Source: Rhynchopus sp. YZ270_cl-10
Taxonomy: Eukaryota > Euglenozoa > Diplonemea > Diplonemida > Diplonemidae
Length of the DNA stretch: 64,000 nt
Assembly (NCBI GenBank): GCA_964035575.1
Contig: OZ037915.1
Coordinates: 434,001-498,000 of the forward strand
Direction: 5' to 3'
The translations under genes and the position numbers were made by a program. The notes beneath the pieces were generated by a model. It saw only the letters and a list, made by a program, of their open reading frames with translations. It had not been told where the DNA came from and searched no databases. This document shows, piece by piece, positions 12,045 to 22,691 of the stretch (positions are counted from its first letter, which is position 1; each line of letters begins with the position of its first letter).

Positions 12045-12755
12045 TCTCCGCAGGGTTATCGAACCCCCCCAGAGAGCACTTCATTGGTATGCACACGGTT
12101 ACCACGAGGGAGGTTGTGAGCAGAAAATATGTAGGGTGAACCTCAGTCACACTGTGCTGAGCCACCTTAGAAAAAAAAAATGTCCCATCCTCACTTACAG
12201 GACGCGTTTGAAAAATAAAATAAATAAATCAAGACTGAAAGGCTCTGCCAAAAATTTTGTTTTTGTGTCTTTTTGTGATTTTTAAGGTTTTGTTTTTAGA
12301 AATTTATTCTGCTTACTTGTCCACAAAGCGGGGGGAGGGTTTTTTTGGGATGTGACTGGAGGAAAAAAAATATAAAAAAAAGGGAATTTTTGACACCAAT
12401 CCTCAATCAAACAAGGAGCTTTTTTTGGTTGCTTATTTGCTGGTTGCTACAAACAACCTGAAGCAAAAAAATAAAGAAGGGGGGGGGGGGTAAATTATCT
12501 TGTTTACATTCTTATATTATGTTACTTTCTTTTGGTGTCACAAAGAGGGGTTTTTTTTTTGCATTTTTGTTTTTTTTTTTGTTGTTTTTTTGTTGTGTTG
12601 TTTTTTTTAATTTTTAAAAAAGAGGGCCCCTTTGCCCTCCTCCCCACCCAAACAAAAGAAAAAGAAAAAAAAAAGTACGTCAAAACAATCGTTGGTTTTC
12701 CTCGTCTCTCATCTCTTCTCAATTTTTTATTTATTGTTTTTTTTTTTTTTTTTTT

Positions 12756-12803
12756 TGAAAACTTGGTTTAGTGTAGCCACCCGAGGATGATCCACTACTT
12801 TTT
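12756..12803 (+). repeat. dispersed repeat, family H5
   Basis: GAAAACTTGGTTTAGTGTAG, CCACCCGAGGATGATCCACTA. TAGTG and CACTA can pair. Confidence 0.65.
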
Positions 12804-13019
12804 TTTTGTTGTTGTTGCTATTGTTTTTAATGCGCACAATGTTTTTTATAAAAAAAATCAGCAAAAAGCATTACCAAACAGCTACTACACTGCTTTTTTT
12901 CATGCAACTATTTCTTCATTTCCCACTGACCCATACCCCATCTAACGTAAAAAAAAACCCCCCCAAAAAATTATTTTAGTTTGAACGATATGGCCCTTTG
13001 CAGGTATGTGATTGTGTGT

Positions 13020-15220
13020 TTATGACATGTGGTCCTTGAGCACGTTGACAGCCTCGGAAACCTTGAGCTTAAGCTGCTCGGGCGAGTCCAGCAGGTTGAT
13101 GATCTCGCTGTTGTCCATCTCCAGAAGCATTCCTGTGATTTTTTTATTTTGAATAATTCGACAACAGGATGCCACCCCATATGATAAAACTCATGACATG
13201 CTTGAAAAGTAGTGGACCCCCCTGGGTGCTACGGAACTTGCCGACTTCCATGATGGCCCAGAAAATTTCGCTGACTACCTGACATGCGACGCGATGCGCA
13301 ATACGGTGACCAGCTCTGTCTGCAAACAGCAGCGCGGCTGACATTCGGGTCCTGGTCAAACGATGGGTCTTTTTGCATACCTGTGATCTTGGCAGCGGAC
13401 TCGGGCTGGATGTCGTTGATGCGGGAGAAGAGCTTCTCTCCGAGGAGGTTCTTCTGCTGCTCGGGGTTCATGGTTGCGAGCTTCGAGGGGTCCACGCCTG
13501 TCGGGGACGGCGCGGCTGCTGCAGCAGAGGCGGCAGCCGCAGGGGTGCGTGCCGGAGGGGCGGCGGCAGCGGGGTGCTGCTGCTGCTGTTGCTGCTGCTG
13601 CTGCATCTGGTGCTGCATCTGCATCTGCATCTGCTTCATGGCTTGGGGGTTCATGGGCTGGCGCATGCCTCCCATACCACCCATGCCACCCATGCCACCA
13701 GCAATGCCGCCCCCAAGGAGCGAGCCTCTGCCCAGGCCAGGTGCGCCCATGCGTGGCATCATGCCTCCCTTGCCCGCAACTCCACCAAGCCCGCCCATCA
13801 TGTTGCGCTGCATCTGCTGCATGGGCTGGTTGTTCATCAGGTTCGCCTGCATCTGCTGGCGGATCGGGTTCGCCCCCACACCTGCTCCTCCCGCTCCGGT
13901 GTTGCTCGCGCCTGCGTTGGCTCCCTGCTGCATGTTCTGCCCAGGGATGAAGGGGCGGCCAGTTCCCTGGCGGTACTGCTGCTCCAGCTGTGCCTTTCTC
14001 GCGTCCTTGCGCTGTGCCACCGCAACGAACAGAGGCTTCCCGCCAATCAGCTTTCCGTTCATCTCCGTCGCCGCCTGGTTCGCGCATTCCTGGTCCTTGA
14101 AGCAGACAAACCCGAACCCCTTCGACACGTGTGCAACGGTGTCGTACATCACCTTCGCCGAAACGATCTCGCCGTACTTGTCGAAGTGCTCAATCAGCGT
14201 CTGCGAGGTGACCGTGTCGTCAAGGTTCTTGACGTAGAGGTTCGCGTACTTCATGTACTGCTGGGCACGCTCCTTCGCGGCAGCCTTCTTCAGGTGGTCA
14301 CGCTCGGACTTCTTCTGGTGGCGCTGCACGTAGAGCTGCTTGCCTTCTTGCACGACACCTGGAGGGATGTTGAAATGTGGAAAAAAAAGGGTGAAGTTGA
14401 TAAGATTGATAAGATGAATCAGGCCTCACCTTGATCACAGTCAAAAACGGGAGTCTTTTTTCATACCTTCGGGCTCGGTGTCGTGGAGAAGCGTGACTGC
14501 GGTGGTGGCAGACTCGTGGTCGGAGTACGACAGGAAGGCGACACCCTTGGACTCATCCGTGAGCACCTTGATGGAGTGGATGCTGCCGTGCTCTTCGAAG
14601 AAGGCCTTGAGCTTCTCCTCCTCGATCTTGGGGTCGAAGTGCTTGATGTAGAGGTTGGTGTACGTCTTCGTGAGGTTGTTGATCTTGCGGTCCTTCCTCT
14701 CGAACACACCGACGAAGACCTGCGAGCCGTTCAGAAGCATCTGGTTCACTTCTGCCACGGCGCGGTCTGCGGACTCCTGGGTCGCAAAGTGCACGAAACC
14801 GTATCCCTTGGCGGCACCGCCGTCGTTCTGCACAACCTTGCAGGAGAGGATGGTACCAAACTGGTTGAAGGTGTCGTGGAGCATCTTGTTGTCGATGTCG
14901 GCCGCAAGGTTCTTAATGAAGATGTTACCCACACCAGACTTACGCAGGGAGGGGTCACGCTTGCACCACATGATACGGCAGGGCTTGCCGCGGATCTCAC
15001 AGAAGTTCATGTTCTCGATCGTCCGCTCAGCGTCCAGCGGGTTCTGGAAGTTAACATACGCGTACCCAAGGGACTTCTTGGTCACAGCGTCACGGCAGAC
15101 ACGGATAGACAGAACAGGTCCCACCTCCCGGAACACATCGAAGAGGTTTGCCTCGGTCACGTCTCCCTTCAGGTCTCCGACATACAGCGACGACGACGTC
15201 GGTGCACTGGGCGCGCTCAT
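13020..15220 (-). CDS. PABP: polyadenylate-binding protein
   Basis: Three exons, 15220-14467, 14358-13381 and 13132-13020, give 614 residues. Both introns have GTATG donors and rejoin conserved blocks: [14 protein letters not shown] inside RRM3 and [14 protein letters not shown] in the MLLE domain. Domains in order: RRM1 about 11-89 ([11 protein letters not shown]), RRM2 98-175 ([11 protein letters not shown]), RRM3 190-265 ([11 protein letters not shown]), RRM4 289-366 ([11 protein letters not shown]), a G/M/Q/A-rich linker with an eight-glutamine run encoded by CTG-type repeats near 13585, and a C-terminal MLLE peptide-binding domain. This is the full canonical PABPC layout. It binds mRNA poly(A) tails in the cytoplasm and recruits translation and deadenylation factors. 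Start is the first ATG and fits the family. Confidence 0.95.
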
Positions 15221-15415
15221 TGTAAAGAAAAAGGAAGGGAAAACAGGGGGAAAAGGGGGCTTTCTATTGGTACCGCCGAATGCTGTGGGGAGGGTGTGGA
15301 GGGTGTGGCAGGGTGTGTGTTGGAAAAGCAGTTGTGGGTAGGTTTAGAAGGAGATCTGCAACTGCTGAGGTCGCTTAAGAAAAAGTCACGGTCTCCGAGA
15401 AATTTTCTTTTTCCA

Positions 15416-15502
15416 CGGTGGTGCGGTCAGCAACCCAGATTCCCCAGAGTTTCTCCCGTGGTTCACCCACGGGGTTTTCCAAAGTGCTGACCACACCATT
15501 CA
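15416..15502. repeat. short inverted repeat
   Basis: GGTGGTGCGGTCAGCA at the left and TGCTGACCACACCAT at the right form a fold-back; the left arm recurs at 8371-8400. Possibly a small degenerate TIR element upstream of the PABP gene. Confidence 0.45.
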
Positions 15503-15715
15503 CCCTTTAAGTCAAAAAATCGTAACTGAGTGTACCTTGAGGCTATTTGGAGGAAAAGAGGGGAGAGAAGAGGTTTTCATTTTTTTTATTTTTTTCGAAT
15601 TTTCTTTATTTTGAATTTGGGGAAGTATGGGATATGGGTATATTTCCTCCGTCATAAGGCCTTTTTTGATCACTGATCTCAGGGGAGCAATCCCCCTATC
15701 GATTAGAGTGACAAG

Positions 15716-15780
15716 AAACCTGGTTGATCCTGCCAGTAGTCAATATGCTTGTTGCAAGGATTAAGCCATGCAAGTGTCTT
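15716..15780 (+). rRNA. SSU rRNA 5'-end fragment
   Basis: ACCTGGTTGATCCTGCCAGT followed by ATATGCTTGTTGCAAGGATT and AAGCCATGCAAG is the universal eukaryotic 18S start. The match fades after about 65 nt, so this is only a piece, not a gene. Confidence 0.85.
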
Positions 15781-15944
15781 ATGTTCTCAACCCTCGGTTC
15801 CAGAAAGAGTTGAGGGAACGAAGGGTGTCATTTTTTTTTAGAGCCTATTCTTTTTTGAGAAACGCACGGGGGAGAGAAAAAAATCTTGAAATAATATGAA
15901 ATAGGAAAGAAAGGAACGGAAAGAAAAATACAAAATATAAAATC

Positions 15945-16219
15945 ACGGAGTCTGGAATGTGAACTTGGAAGGTGGCCGTTCGCCGAAGCTAGACTTGGCC
16001 CGATAAACTCATGTGTCCTGAAATATTTCACGTATGTCTCTAGACTGGGTTCTGGCTTAGAGGCGTTCAGCCATAATCCATCCAGTGGTAGCATCACGGC
16101 ACTGTCCGATCGGACAACCGTAGATACCAGGGACTAGAAATGGGAGTTCCTCTCGTACTACCCCATATTGCTGTCGACATACGCTGGCCCGAGGGACTCT
16201 CTCTCCATCAGTAGGGTAA

Positions 16220-16257
<38 letters not shown>

Positions 16258-16262
16258 GTTTT
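15945..16262 (-). rRNA. LSU rRNA 3'-end fragment
   Basis: Read in reverse it carries the conserved LSU 3' region: GAGCTGGGTTTAGACCGTCG, TTTTACCCTACTGATG, the sarcin-ricin loop AGTACGAGAGGAAC (complement at about 16146-16159), then TGGATTATGGCTGAACGCCT and CTAAGCCAGAACC. About 310 nt look well conserved. To the right (16263-16400) the match to LSU stops. It points toward the SSU fragment at 15716, an order not found in an rDNA unit. Confidence 0.85.
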
Positions 16263-16455
16263 TCTGTCGTCAGCCCAGAGTCAAAAGGCTCTGCCACACC
16301 TTGGGGGGAAGGTGTGCGGGTTGTGCTTCCAAGAGGAAAAGGGAAACTGTCCCCTGCCCAGTCGCAGTGTGGAAAAGACCCGAAAACCCACAAAATTTTG
16401 GGGGGGAAATAAAGAGTGTTGTTGAAACGTTCTCAAACGCAGCTCAGTCGAAAGA

Positions 16456-16500
16456 AAAGTTTATAAGATGAACCTAAGCCTCTCGTGCTTGGTCACCTTG
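16456..16500 (+). repeat. dispersed hairpin repeat, family H1
   Basis: AGTTTATAAGATGAACC, TAAGC, loop CTCTCGT, GCTTGGTCACCTT; the arms AAGATGA/TCACCTT and AAGC/GCTT pair. Confidence 0.65.
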
Positions 16501-16696
16501 CCACAATGCTGTTTTGAATATGCGCGTGCAAGCGATAGGGGTTTCCCCCCTGCAGGACCCACATAGACAAGAGGTAAAGTTGAAAAGTGCAATGGAGCCT
16601 TTTCAGGACGCACAGTCCCAAAGAAAGATAAGACGAAAATAATGTGTGTGCACACACACACATAGTGGGCTATACTCCGTTCAGGCGTAACCCACT

Positions 16697-16840
16697 CTAA
16701 ATCTGTTATCAAACACACACACACACACATTGGGGCCATATTCTGAGCAAGAATTACCCCTACTAGTTATCAAACACACACACACAACTTGGGGCCATAT
16801 TCTGCAAGAATTGCCCCTAGGAGTTAACACACACACACAC
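16697..16840. repeat. tandem repeat with CA tracts
   Basis: Two units of about 65 bp, each GGGGCCATATTCTG..CAAGAATT.CCCCTA followed by a CA tract. A single related unit is at 38036-38095 and a weaker one at 51357-51405. Confidence 0.6.
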
Positions 16841-17448
16841 ATATTCTTTGAAAAGAAAACAATTCGCAAGACGAGACTAAGCGGCATTCTGCTCAGTCAA
16901 CGTACACATCGCAAAACTGTAAATAACAAAAAATTCAAAATATAAACTGTTATCTGAGTTTAAGCTAGTCTGATAAAGAAAGAAACAAAATCAGAAAAAG
17001 AATTTTTCGTTGATCGCACCGGATTTTTTGTGTAGTGTGTAGGGACACAATCAAAAGCTTTTCTGCGGATAAGTTGTTGTCGTGTTTACATCGCTCACAC
17101 CAAAAATTCGGGCACAACTCAGATATGTTTTCATTTCCTCCCCTACAACCTCCTTTGCAAGGCAGTTGTCTCAAAAAAAAATCACCTTTTCACGCAAAAG
17201 CCCCCCTCTCCTATGTAACAGAAAGCCAAGGTCAATACGAAACCAACAGAAATAAATCAATACAAAAGCCAAACACAAAACAGGATCAACGAAAAAGGTG
17301 TTGCGTCTCTATTGTGTGGGGGGATAAAGAGAACAGGGGGGGAGACTATTTTTTCTTTGTGTGGTCTTTTTGCTGTACAAAGCTCTAGACCAAAAAATGG
17401 ATCACCAACTTATCCCCCCTCCCCAAAAAAAAAAGATGTTTGGTAGTT

Positions 17449-17494
17449 ATTGATGCACCTCCGACTGACCCACGATGCCAGCCATCCGGATGAA
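17449..17494 (+). repeat. dispersed hairpin repeat, family H4
   Basis: GATGCACCTCCGACTGACCC then ACGATGCCAGCCATCCGGATG. Also found at 55890 and 56636. Confidence 0.6.
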
Positions 17495-17560
17495 AGCATA
17501 GTCACCCTTCGGCCAACAACAGAAGAAGTAAAAGGAAACCTAATGACTCGCAGTGTGAAC

Positions 17561-17587
17561 GGGGGGGGGGGGGGGGGGGGGGGGGGG
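17561..17587 (+). repeat. G27 homopolymer
   Basis: An uninterrupted run of 27 guanines, the longest G run here. Its length in an assembly is unreliable. Confidence 0.9.
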
Positions 17588-18049
17588 CGTTACACAACCG
17601 CTCGTCAGCCGGCTTAATGAGGCCTACTTTCTACTGCAACAGGTACTCCCTTTCGCTGCATATAACGCTTAGAAAACAAAGACAACTTCTGTACAAGCAA
17701 ATGCCTGTTCGAAGGATCGCAGTACAGAAGGGGTTAAGAGAGTAGGAAGCCCTGTGTTAACGTCGGTAAGCCAAATGAGACACACAAGGAGACGGATTTT
17801 CTTTGTTCTCCTCGTATCCAAGCTGTGTTTCCCCCTCTCACTAACGTTTTTTTTAATGGTTGTGATGTGGAAAAAAAAAAAGTAAACAAAAAGAGCTTTG
17901 CACGCACCGTCAGTCGTATCTATTTCCTTACCAAGGACTTCGTATTTAAAAAAGTTGATAGAAATCTGAGCCTGCTGAGTCACCAAATAAGCGACAAAAA
18001 AAAAAAAAAAAATGACTTGAAATACAAAAAAAAAAAAGAGAAAAATAAA

Positions 18050-18093
18050 AGTTTATAAGATGGTCCTGAGCCTCTCGTCGCTTGGTCACCTTG
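18050..18093 (+). repeat. dispersed hairpin repeat, family H1
   Basis: GTTTATAAGATGGTCCTGAGC, loop CTCTCGTC, GCTTGGTCACCTT. Confidence 0.6.
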
Positions 18094-19313
18094 GGAAAAA
18101 AAAATATTTCCTCTCCTGGCGTGTAACTGTTGATACACGACCAGAACACCGGGAACGGACCCGAAACCATGCAGCCGAAACCTACAACGATTTCGAGCGA
18201 CCAACTTCGCTTCGTCACACAACTCTGGTTTATTCCCTTTCTGCTAAGCCACTCATCTGATGATGTGCACTGACAAAATCTGCAACTGTGATTACCGCAC
18301 TGTGCAGTAAGGTGGCTAAGCACAGTGAGGGCTGAGGAGTTTTTGTCTTATACAACGTTTCCCTGCCTGCGTCTTGGAATAAGAAAAACTACAGCAACCA
18401 AAACTCACTGTGTCTTAGAGGAACAAAGATTGGAGAGAGAAGGTGAGCGGGTGTACGAATGTTTTTTTGAAAACTTTTTTTTTTTACCATTCCTTTTTTA
18501 GGGGAACGGAGGCATGTACGGTCCTGGAAGCTCCGAGAAAATGGAGTCGGCGGGCTTAATAGGAAGTTGCCTTTCCTAAACGTGCACACAACATTTTTTT
18601 GTTGTTGTGTCGACAATCACCTGCTAGTGCGGGATCTGTACTCAATGTCGCCCGAAAAGGCTATTGTACTTAAAAGATATAGACTTTGTTTTTTTTTATA
18701 TGCATCAGCTTTTGGGTAAATCCTGAGGGGGTTACGGGATGTGCCCATCAATGATACGTGGTTGAGTCAATGGGAATGATATATTACCCATTTAGTTGTC
18801 TGGTGGCTCCACGGGAGTGGCGCACTCTGTCAATTGTGTGTGAGGGGGTTTTTTTTTCTTTTTCCTTTTTCTTTTTCAAATGGCTTGGGGACGGAGGTGA
18901 TATGGGAGCGGGTGAATGAGATTTTTCAAATTTGACACCTCAACTTCGCATTTATAACGTAATTTGTTGCGCACAAAAAAAAAACAAAAACAAAAAAAAA
19001 AAAACACACAGAAACACAGAAACTGGTTAGTTGTTCAGTGAAGACCGGTCTTCACCTCAAACGGATATCGTACACACAACGTCTCCGACACAAAAACACG
19101 CTCCAAAAGAACAAAAATGAATGTTTTATCGAACCATAGGGTCGTCTGACATCTTTTTTGCTAAATCCTTCAGATTCGTAGTCCTTTCGGAGGTCTTTCT
19201 TCTCTTCAGAAGGTATAAAACTTTCTCACGATAGGCCCCCGGCATACGGTGCACACGAGTCGAATTAACGTATATTATCGTATCCGATGATACGGCTCGT
19301 GTGCACTGCATGT

Positions 19314-20790
19314 CTAGGATGCGGGGACTGTGGCTGTGTTGTTGGTAGTGTCAGCTTCGCTGTCACCTTCGGGTTGCTCGAGACACGGCATGCCGAGGGC
19401 AGGGGTCTCCAGCATCACGGCTGGGGGCGACTCTGCGTGTGTGGGGCTGTGGTCGGCTGAGTTCGTAGCCTCACTGTGCACCCCACGGCAGGCATGTGAC
19501 CACTCAAATACAAGGTCCTTGCTGATCCCCTGCTTCTCGCGTAGGTCAGACAGTACGCTGCGCAGGTGTGCGTAGTTAGGCTGTGGGTGTGTTTTTTTTT
19601 TTTTTTTGTATCGACAATCACCCTGCCCATACCTTATCCTTGAAGCCAAGCCCCCTAGTGTACTCGAGAATGTATTGAAATTCGCGTGGGTATCCCTTCC
19701 CCAGGTCGCTCGCAGAGTATGCAAGCTTCATCTCCTTGATGAGCTGGTACTTCTTCTTGTTCTCCTTCTTCTTGTCTTTTGGGTTGTTTGGCGCAGCACG
19801 GCGGACTTTGTTGTTTCCATTGCCGCCGTTGTTGCCGTTCTCGTCGCGCAGCATGGCCAACGCGCCCTGGTGTTTTGGTGTTGATAAAAATGCAATCATT
19901 TTTTTTGAAACATTCAAAAAGGGGAGGGCACATACCTGCCAAGGCAATGAGCCCCTGAGGAAGTAGAACAGAATATACGCTATCGCCTCTAGGTCATCAC
20001 GCCGCGACTGCTCCTGCCCGAGATGGGTGTTCAGCGAAGCGTACCGTGCCGTACCCAGCATATGCTTCCTCGTACGATACTGTATATGCTGGTACGTTCG
20101 TGGACAACGATACGGCTTTGCAAGACCAAAATCTATGATGTAGACAGACGTTCCTTTATTCCCTACACCAAGCAAGAAGTTATCGGGTTTTACGTCTCTG
20201 TGAATGACGTGCTTCGAATGAACGTGCTCAATCCGCGACAACATCTGGATTCCCAAATGGATCACCGTCTTCAACGAAAACTTTCTATAACAAAAATTAA
20301 ACACATCTTCCAACGACGGCCCGAGCATATCAATCACCATCACATAATAATCGCCTTCTAATCCATACCAATGCACCCTAGGAATCCCCGACCCCACATC
20401 ACAACGGCTACCTCTAGGCCCATCAGGTCCAAGCATCTTATACAGCCTCGCCTCAGGAAGCAAATGCTGGTGCTTTCCCTCCAAAGGCTCCAGCTTTATC
20501 GCAACCATCTCCTGTGTTATAATGTTCATGCCCCGGTAGATCTCCCCAAAGCCACCTTCTCCGAGCTTTTCGAGAACACGGAATTTGCTTCCGACTCGGA
20601 CATCGATCTTTGTTATATTCTCAGGTCTGCGTGACACCCTTTTTTGCGGGCTCGGCTGGGAGTTGGAAGGGGACGTCCCTGGTACCGCCGTATTAGGCAG
20701 TGTCGGCTGCGCGAGTCTTGCATGCCCAGGGGAGTTGCCGCCCTCCGAGAGGGAAGAGTTCAGCCGAACAGAGGATCCCTTCTCGCTCAT
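19314..20790 (-). CDS. casein kinase 1-type Ser/Thr kinase
   Basis: Three exons, 20790-19936, 19866-19633 and 19580-19314, give 451 residues. The introns (69 and 52 nt, donors GTATGT and GTATGG) rejoin CK1 blocks as SLPWQ|GALAML and [15 protein letters not shown]. Residues 1-62 are a Ser/Pro-rich leader. The kinase domain starts near 65: Gly loop [10 protein letters not shown], Lys99 in VAIKLEP, CK1-specific [37 protein letters not shown], and [13 protein letters not shown] in place of APE. An insert of about 35 residues rich in Asn, Lys and Arg follows GALAMLRDE, in the C-lobe. The tail after 390 is Ser/Thr/Pro/Glu-rich. The frame is open a further 58 codons upstream (to 20964), but MSEKGSS is preferred because the upstream part is spacer-like. 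Confidence 0.92.
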
Positions 20791-21289
20791 CTTAGGGCTT
20801 CCCCACGCGTCTACCTGTATCTTCTCCACCCCACCCTGAAGACCCCGAAACACAGAGGTAAAGAAGGGTAGAGGGGTGGGGGGTTGTGTAATATGTCTGT
20901 TGGAGGTTGTTGATGAAGTTAAAAGATCCCTCTTTTCTTGTTGACGCTTCCAGACGAATCTCACACCTTGGGGGGTGAGTGAAAGACGTGGTACTTTCCG
21001 ATAAAGTAGTGTGATAATAAAAGGGAAATGAAAGTAGAGTTGAAATACAAAGCCCTCTCGTGACAGTGTACCATGAAATAAAAATGGCCTTTTTTTTAAA
21101 AAAAAACGGTGACCTACCTATCTGCAGAAAGAAGTTCTGCATTGGAGAGGGGGAGGGGAGATGGTCCCTTTTCTTGGTTCTTGGTGCTAAGCAGACAGCA
21201 CACATCACCACACTGGTGACCTGAGGCACCGCTGCACACGGAGACTCTTTTGAGAAGAAGCTGTACAATGCCAGCTTTGGGGAGGTGTA
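20791..21289. other. spacer upstream of CK1
   Basis: Likely promoter side of the CK1 gene. Holds one H2 hairpin copy at 21034. Nothing else recognised. Confidence 0.5.
21034..21066 (+). repeat. dispersed hairpin repeat, family H2
   Basis: GTTGAAATACAAAGCC, CTCTCGTG, ACAGTGTACC. Confidence 0.6.
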
Positions 21290-21410
21290 TTGAGTCAAAA
21301 AAAATTAAGTCGTATACTCCGCACCTCAATTCCTTTAAGTTTCAGTCCTGCGAATCCCCCCTGAACCCATAATCTTTGATTTTTTCATTCAAGGGTGCCC
21401 TTTGGGTCAC
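21290..21410 (-). rRNA. SSU rRNA internal fragment, degenerate
   Basis: Read in reverse: TGACCCAAAGGGCACC, AATCAAAGATTATGGG, CTGAAACTTAAAGGAATTGA, CGACTTAATTTTTTTTGACT. This follows the universal SSU order around the GAAACTTAAAGGAATTGACG core but with gaps and an expanded T run. It abuts and slightly overlaps the 3' end of the ankyrin gene at 21407. Confidence 0.75.
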
Positions 21411-22456
21411 CCTCTGACAACGTGCGCGCCTGCTGCAACAAGCGCAGCGACAGCGTGTCTATGGCCTTCGTTGAACGCCTTCTGGAGAACGCCTTCCCCA
21501 GCGCGGTTCACTGCGTTCACTGAGGCACCCTGGTTGAGGAGGAGGTGCACTAAGGATGCGTCTGGATCGTCAAATGCCTTTCCGGTCGCGATGTGCAGCG
21601 GCGTATTGCCGTCACCATCGACGGAGGCCACTGAGGCACCTGCATTGAGAAGAGCAAGGATCGCATCTTTGTTCCAACACTGAAGCGCTGCGTGTAGAGG
21701 TGTACGCCCGAGGGAATCCATTTGATCAACAGGGGCACCATGCTTGAGAAGTTCGTGCACAACTACCGCTTTCCGATACTGCTGGATGTGGGATACGTTT
21801 AGATGGGAATGGGGCAGCGCATTGATTTGCTCGTAGATCTGCGGGTCGATGGCAACGTGAAGTGCAGTGAAGTCTACGAAAGACATCGACGCTCCGGATT
21901 CGAGAAGCGACACAACGGCACCCCTGTTGCCACAGTTGGAAGCAATACGGAGGGGTGTCGACCCTGTGCCGTTGTGCGCATCGACAGAGGCACCGTGCTT
22001 CAGAAGAATGGCCACAGCGCTGCTATCTGACAGTGCGGCATAGTGCAGTGCAGTGTTGCCACCACTGTCCACAGCACCCACCGACGCACCCCGTGTGATG
22101 AGCTCGCTGAGACAGTCAAGGTTCCCTTTGGCAGCAAAGTGGAGTGCAGTCATACCGGAAGGTGACGCAACGTCCATCCCGGCACCAGCATCGAGGAGAA
22201 GAGACAAGCATTTAATACGGTTGTAGCGTGCACAGATCATGAGAGGCGTGACTCCCTCGTCGTCGTATGCGTCCAACGGACTGCGAACGTTTCGTGTGCC
22301 AGGTGCAGTCTCTCCGGAAAGAATCTTCACAAGTAATTCCATGACATCGTCGCCCGCTCGGCATGCGTGGCAAACACTTTGTAGTAGGGTCGCTGCACAC
22401 CTCCGTCGCTTTGATGGGTTCTCATCTGATGTGCTGTCTGCGTGTCGCTTCGACAT
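21407..22456 (-). CDS. ankyrin-repeat protein A (array member)
   Basis: 349 residues, one exon. Starts MSKRHADSTSDENPSKRRRC; KR and KRRR separated by 11 residues form a plausible bipartite nuclear localisation signal. About eight ankyrin repeats follow (first GVTPLMICARYNRIKCLSLL, last VLQKAFNEGHRHAVAALVAA). It is the most diverged member: after repeat 3 it does not follow the alternating short/long repeat pattern of the others. Its TGA stop lies in sequence that also matches an SSU rRNA fragment, so the original 3' end has probably been replaced. It has the type II leader (22457-22670), like members E and G. Ankyrin repeats mediate protein binding; function unknown. Confidence 0.8.
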   Translation of the reverse strand: MSKRHADSTSDENPSKRRRCAATLLQSVCHACRAGDDVMELLVKILSGETAPGTRNVRSPLDAYDDEGVTPLMICARYNRIKCLSLLLDAGAGMDVASPSGMTALHFAAKGNLDCLSELITRGASVGAVDSGGNTALHYAALSDSSAVAILLKHGASVDAHNGTGSTPLRIASNCGNRGAVVSLLESGASMSFVDFTALHVAIDPQIYEQINALPHSHLNVSHIQQYRKAVVVHELLKHGAPVDQMDSLGRTPLHAALQCWNKDAILALLNAGASVASVDGDGNTPLHIATGKAFDDPDASLVHLLLNQGASVNAVNRAGEGVLQKAFNEGHRHAVAALVAAGAHVVRG

Positions 22457-22670
22457 GGTTGTGTTCTCTTCAAAATTTGTGTACTTTTCAAACCTGTGAA
22501 GGGTGTGTCAAGAGAGGCAAAAGTGTTGAAGTGCAAAGATCTCATCACATGGCATGCAGGTCGCAGGTACACCAGCCCACATACAGATGCAGGCACATAG
22601 TGCTCTGTAGCCGACACGAGGAGATGTGGCTCATTGAAGAAGACACAGAATAAAACGGGGTGTTTGTGTT
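22457..22670 (-). promoter_or_regulatory. type II leader of ankyrin gene A
   Basis: Before the ATG reads GAAGAGAACACAACC, preceded by TTTGAAAAGTACACAAATTT. Shared with members E (32788-33000) and G (37805-37910), and different from the type I leader of B, C, D and F. It is probably 5' UTR plus promoter; no transcript data. Confidence 0.55.
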
Positions 22671-22691
22671 CTAATAGTTACCCAGCGCAGC

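Larger units (their letters stand above)
7534..13019. other. spacer rich in repeats and TIR elements
   Basis: No protein gene supported. It contains H5 copies (8963, 12756), H1 (9630), a 108-bp fold-back element (10094), a 1.35-kb TIR element (10413-11759), an H3 copy (11992), and the segment 8371-8400 sharing GGTGCGGTCAGCAACCCAG with 15419-15437. Confidence 0.6.
15221..19313. other. spacer with rRNA pieces and repeats
   Basis: No protein gene supported. Contains displaced rRNA pieces (15716-16262), H1 copies (16456, 18050), two tandem CA-rich units (16697-16840), a G27 run (17561-17587) and an H4 copy (17449). 18100-19300 shows nothing recognisable apart from a short TGTCGACAATCACC repeat near 18608. 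Confidence 0.6.

Noticed and set aside
12050-12065. tRNA T-arm-like GGGTTATCGAACCC (also near 42.1 and 43.2 kb)
   Set aside because: No A box, acceptor stem or cloverleaf could be built around any copy; treated as part of the dispersed repeats.
13373-14434. 353- and 317-codon plus-strand frames opposite PABP
   Set aside because: Antisense shadows; their Leu/Cys runs are the complement of the glutamine/methionine-rich linker.
15828-16097. 89-codon minus frame
   Set aside because: Mostly runs through the LSU rRNA fragment and adjacent A-rich sequence.
17561-17587. G27 run as telomere-like sequence
   Set aside because: Pure homopolymer inside a spacer, with no repeat unit.
20791-20964. 58-codon upstream extension of the CK1 frame
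   Set aside because: Composition resembles spacer and lacks a family match; the ATG at 20790 is the more economical start.
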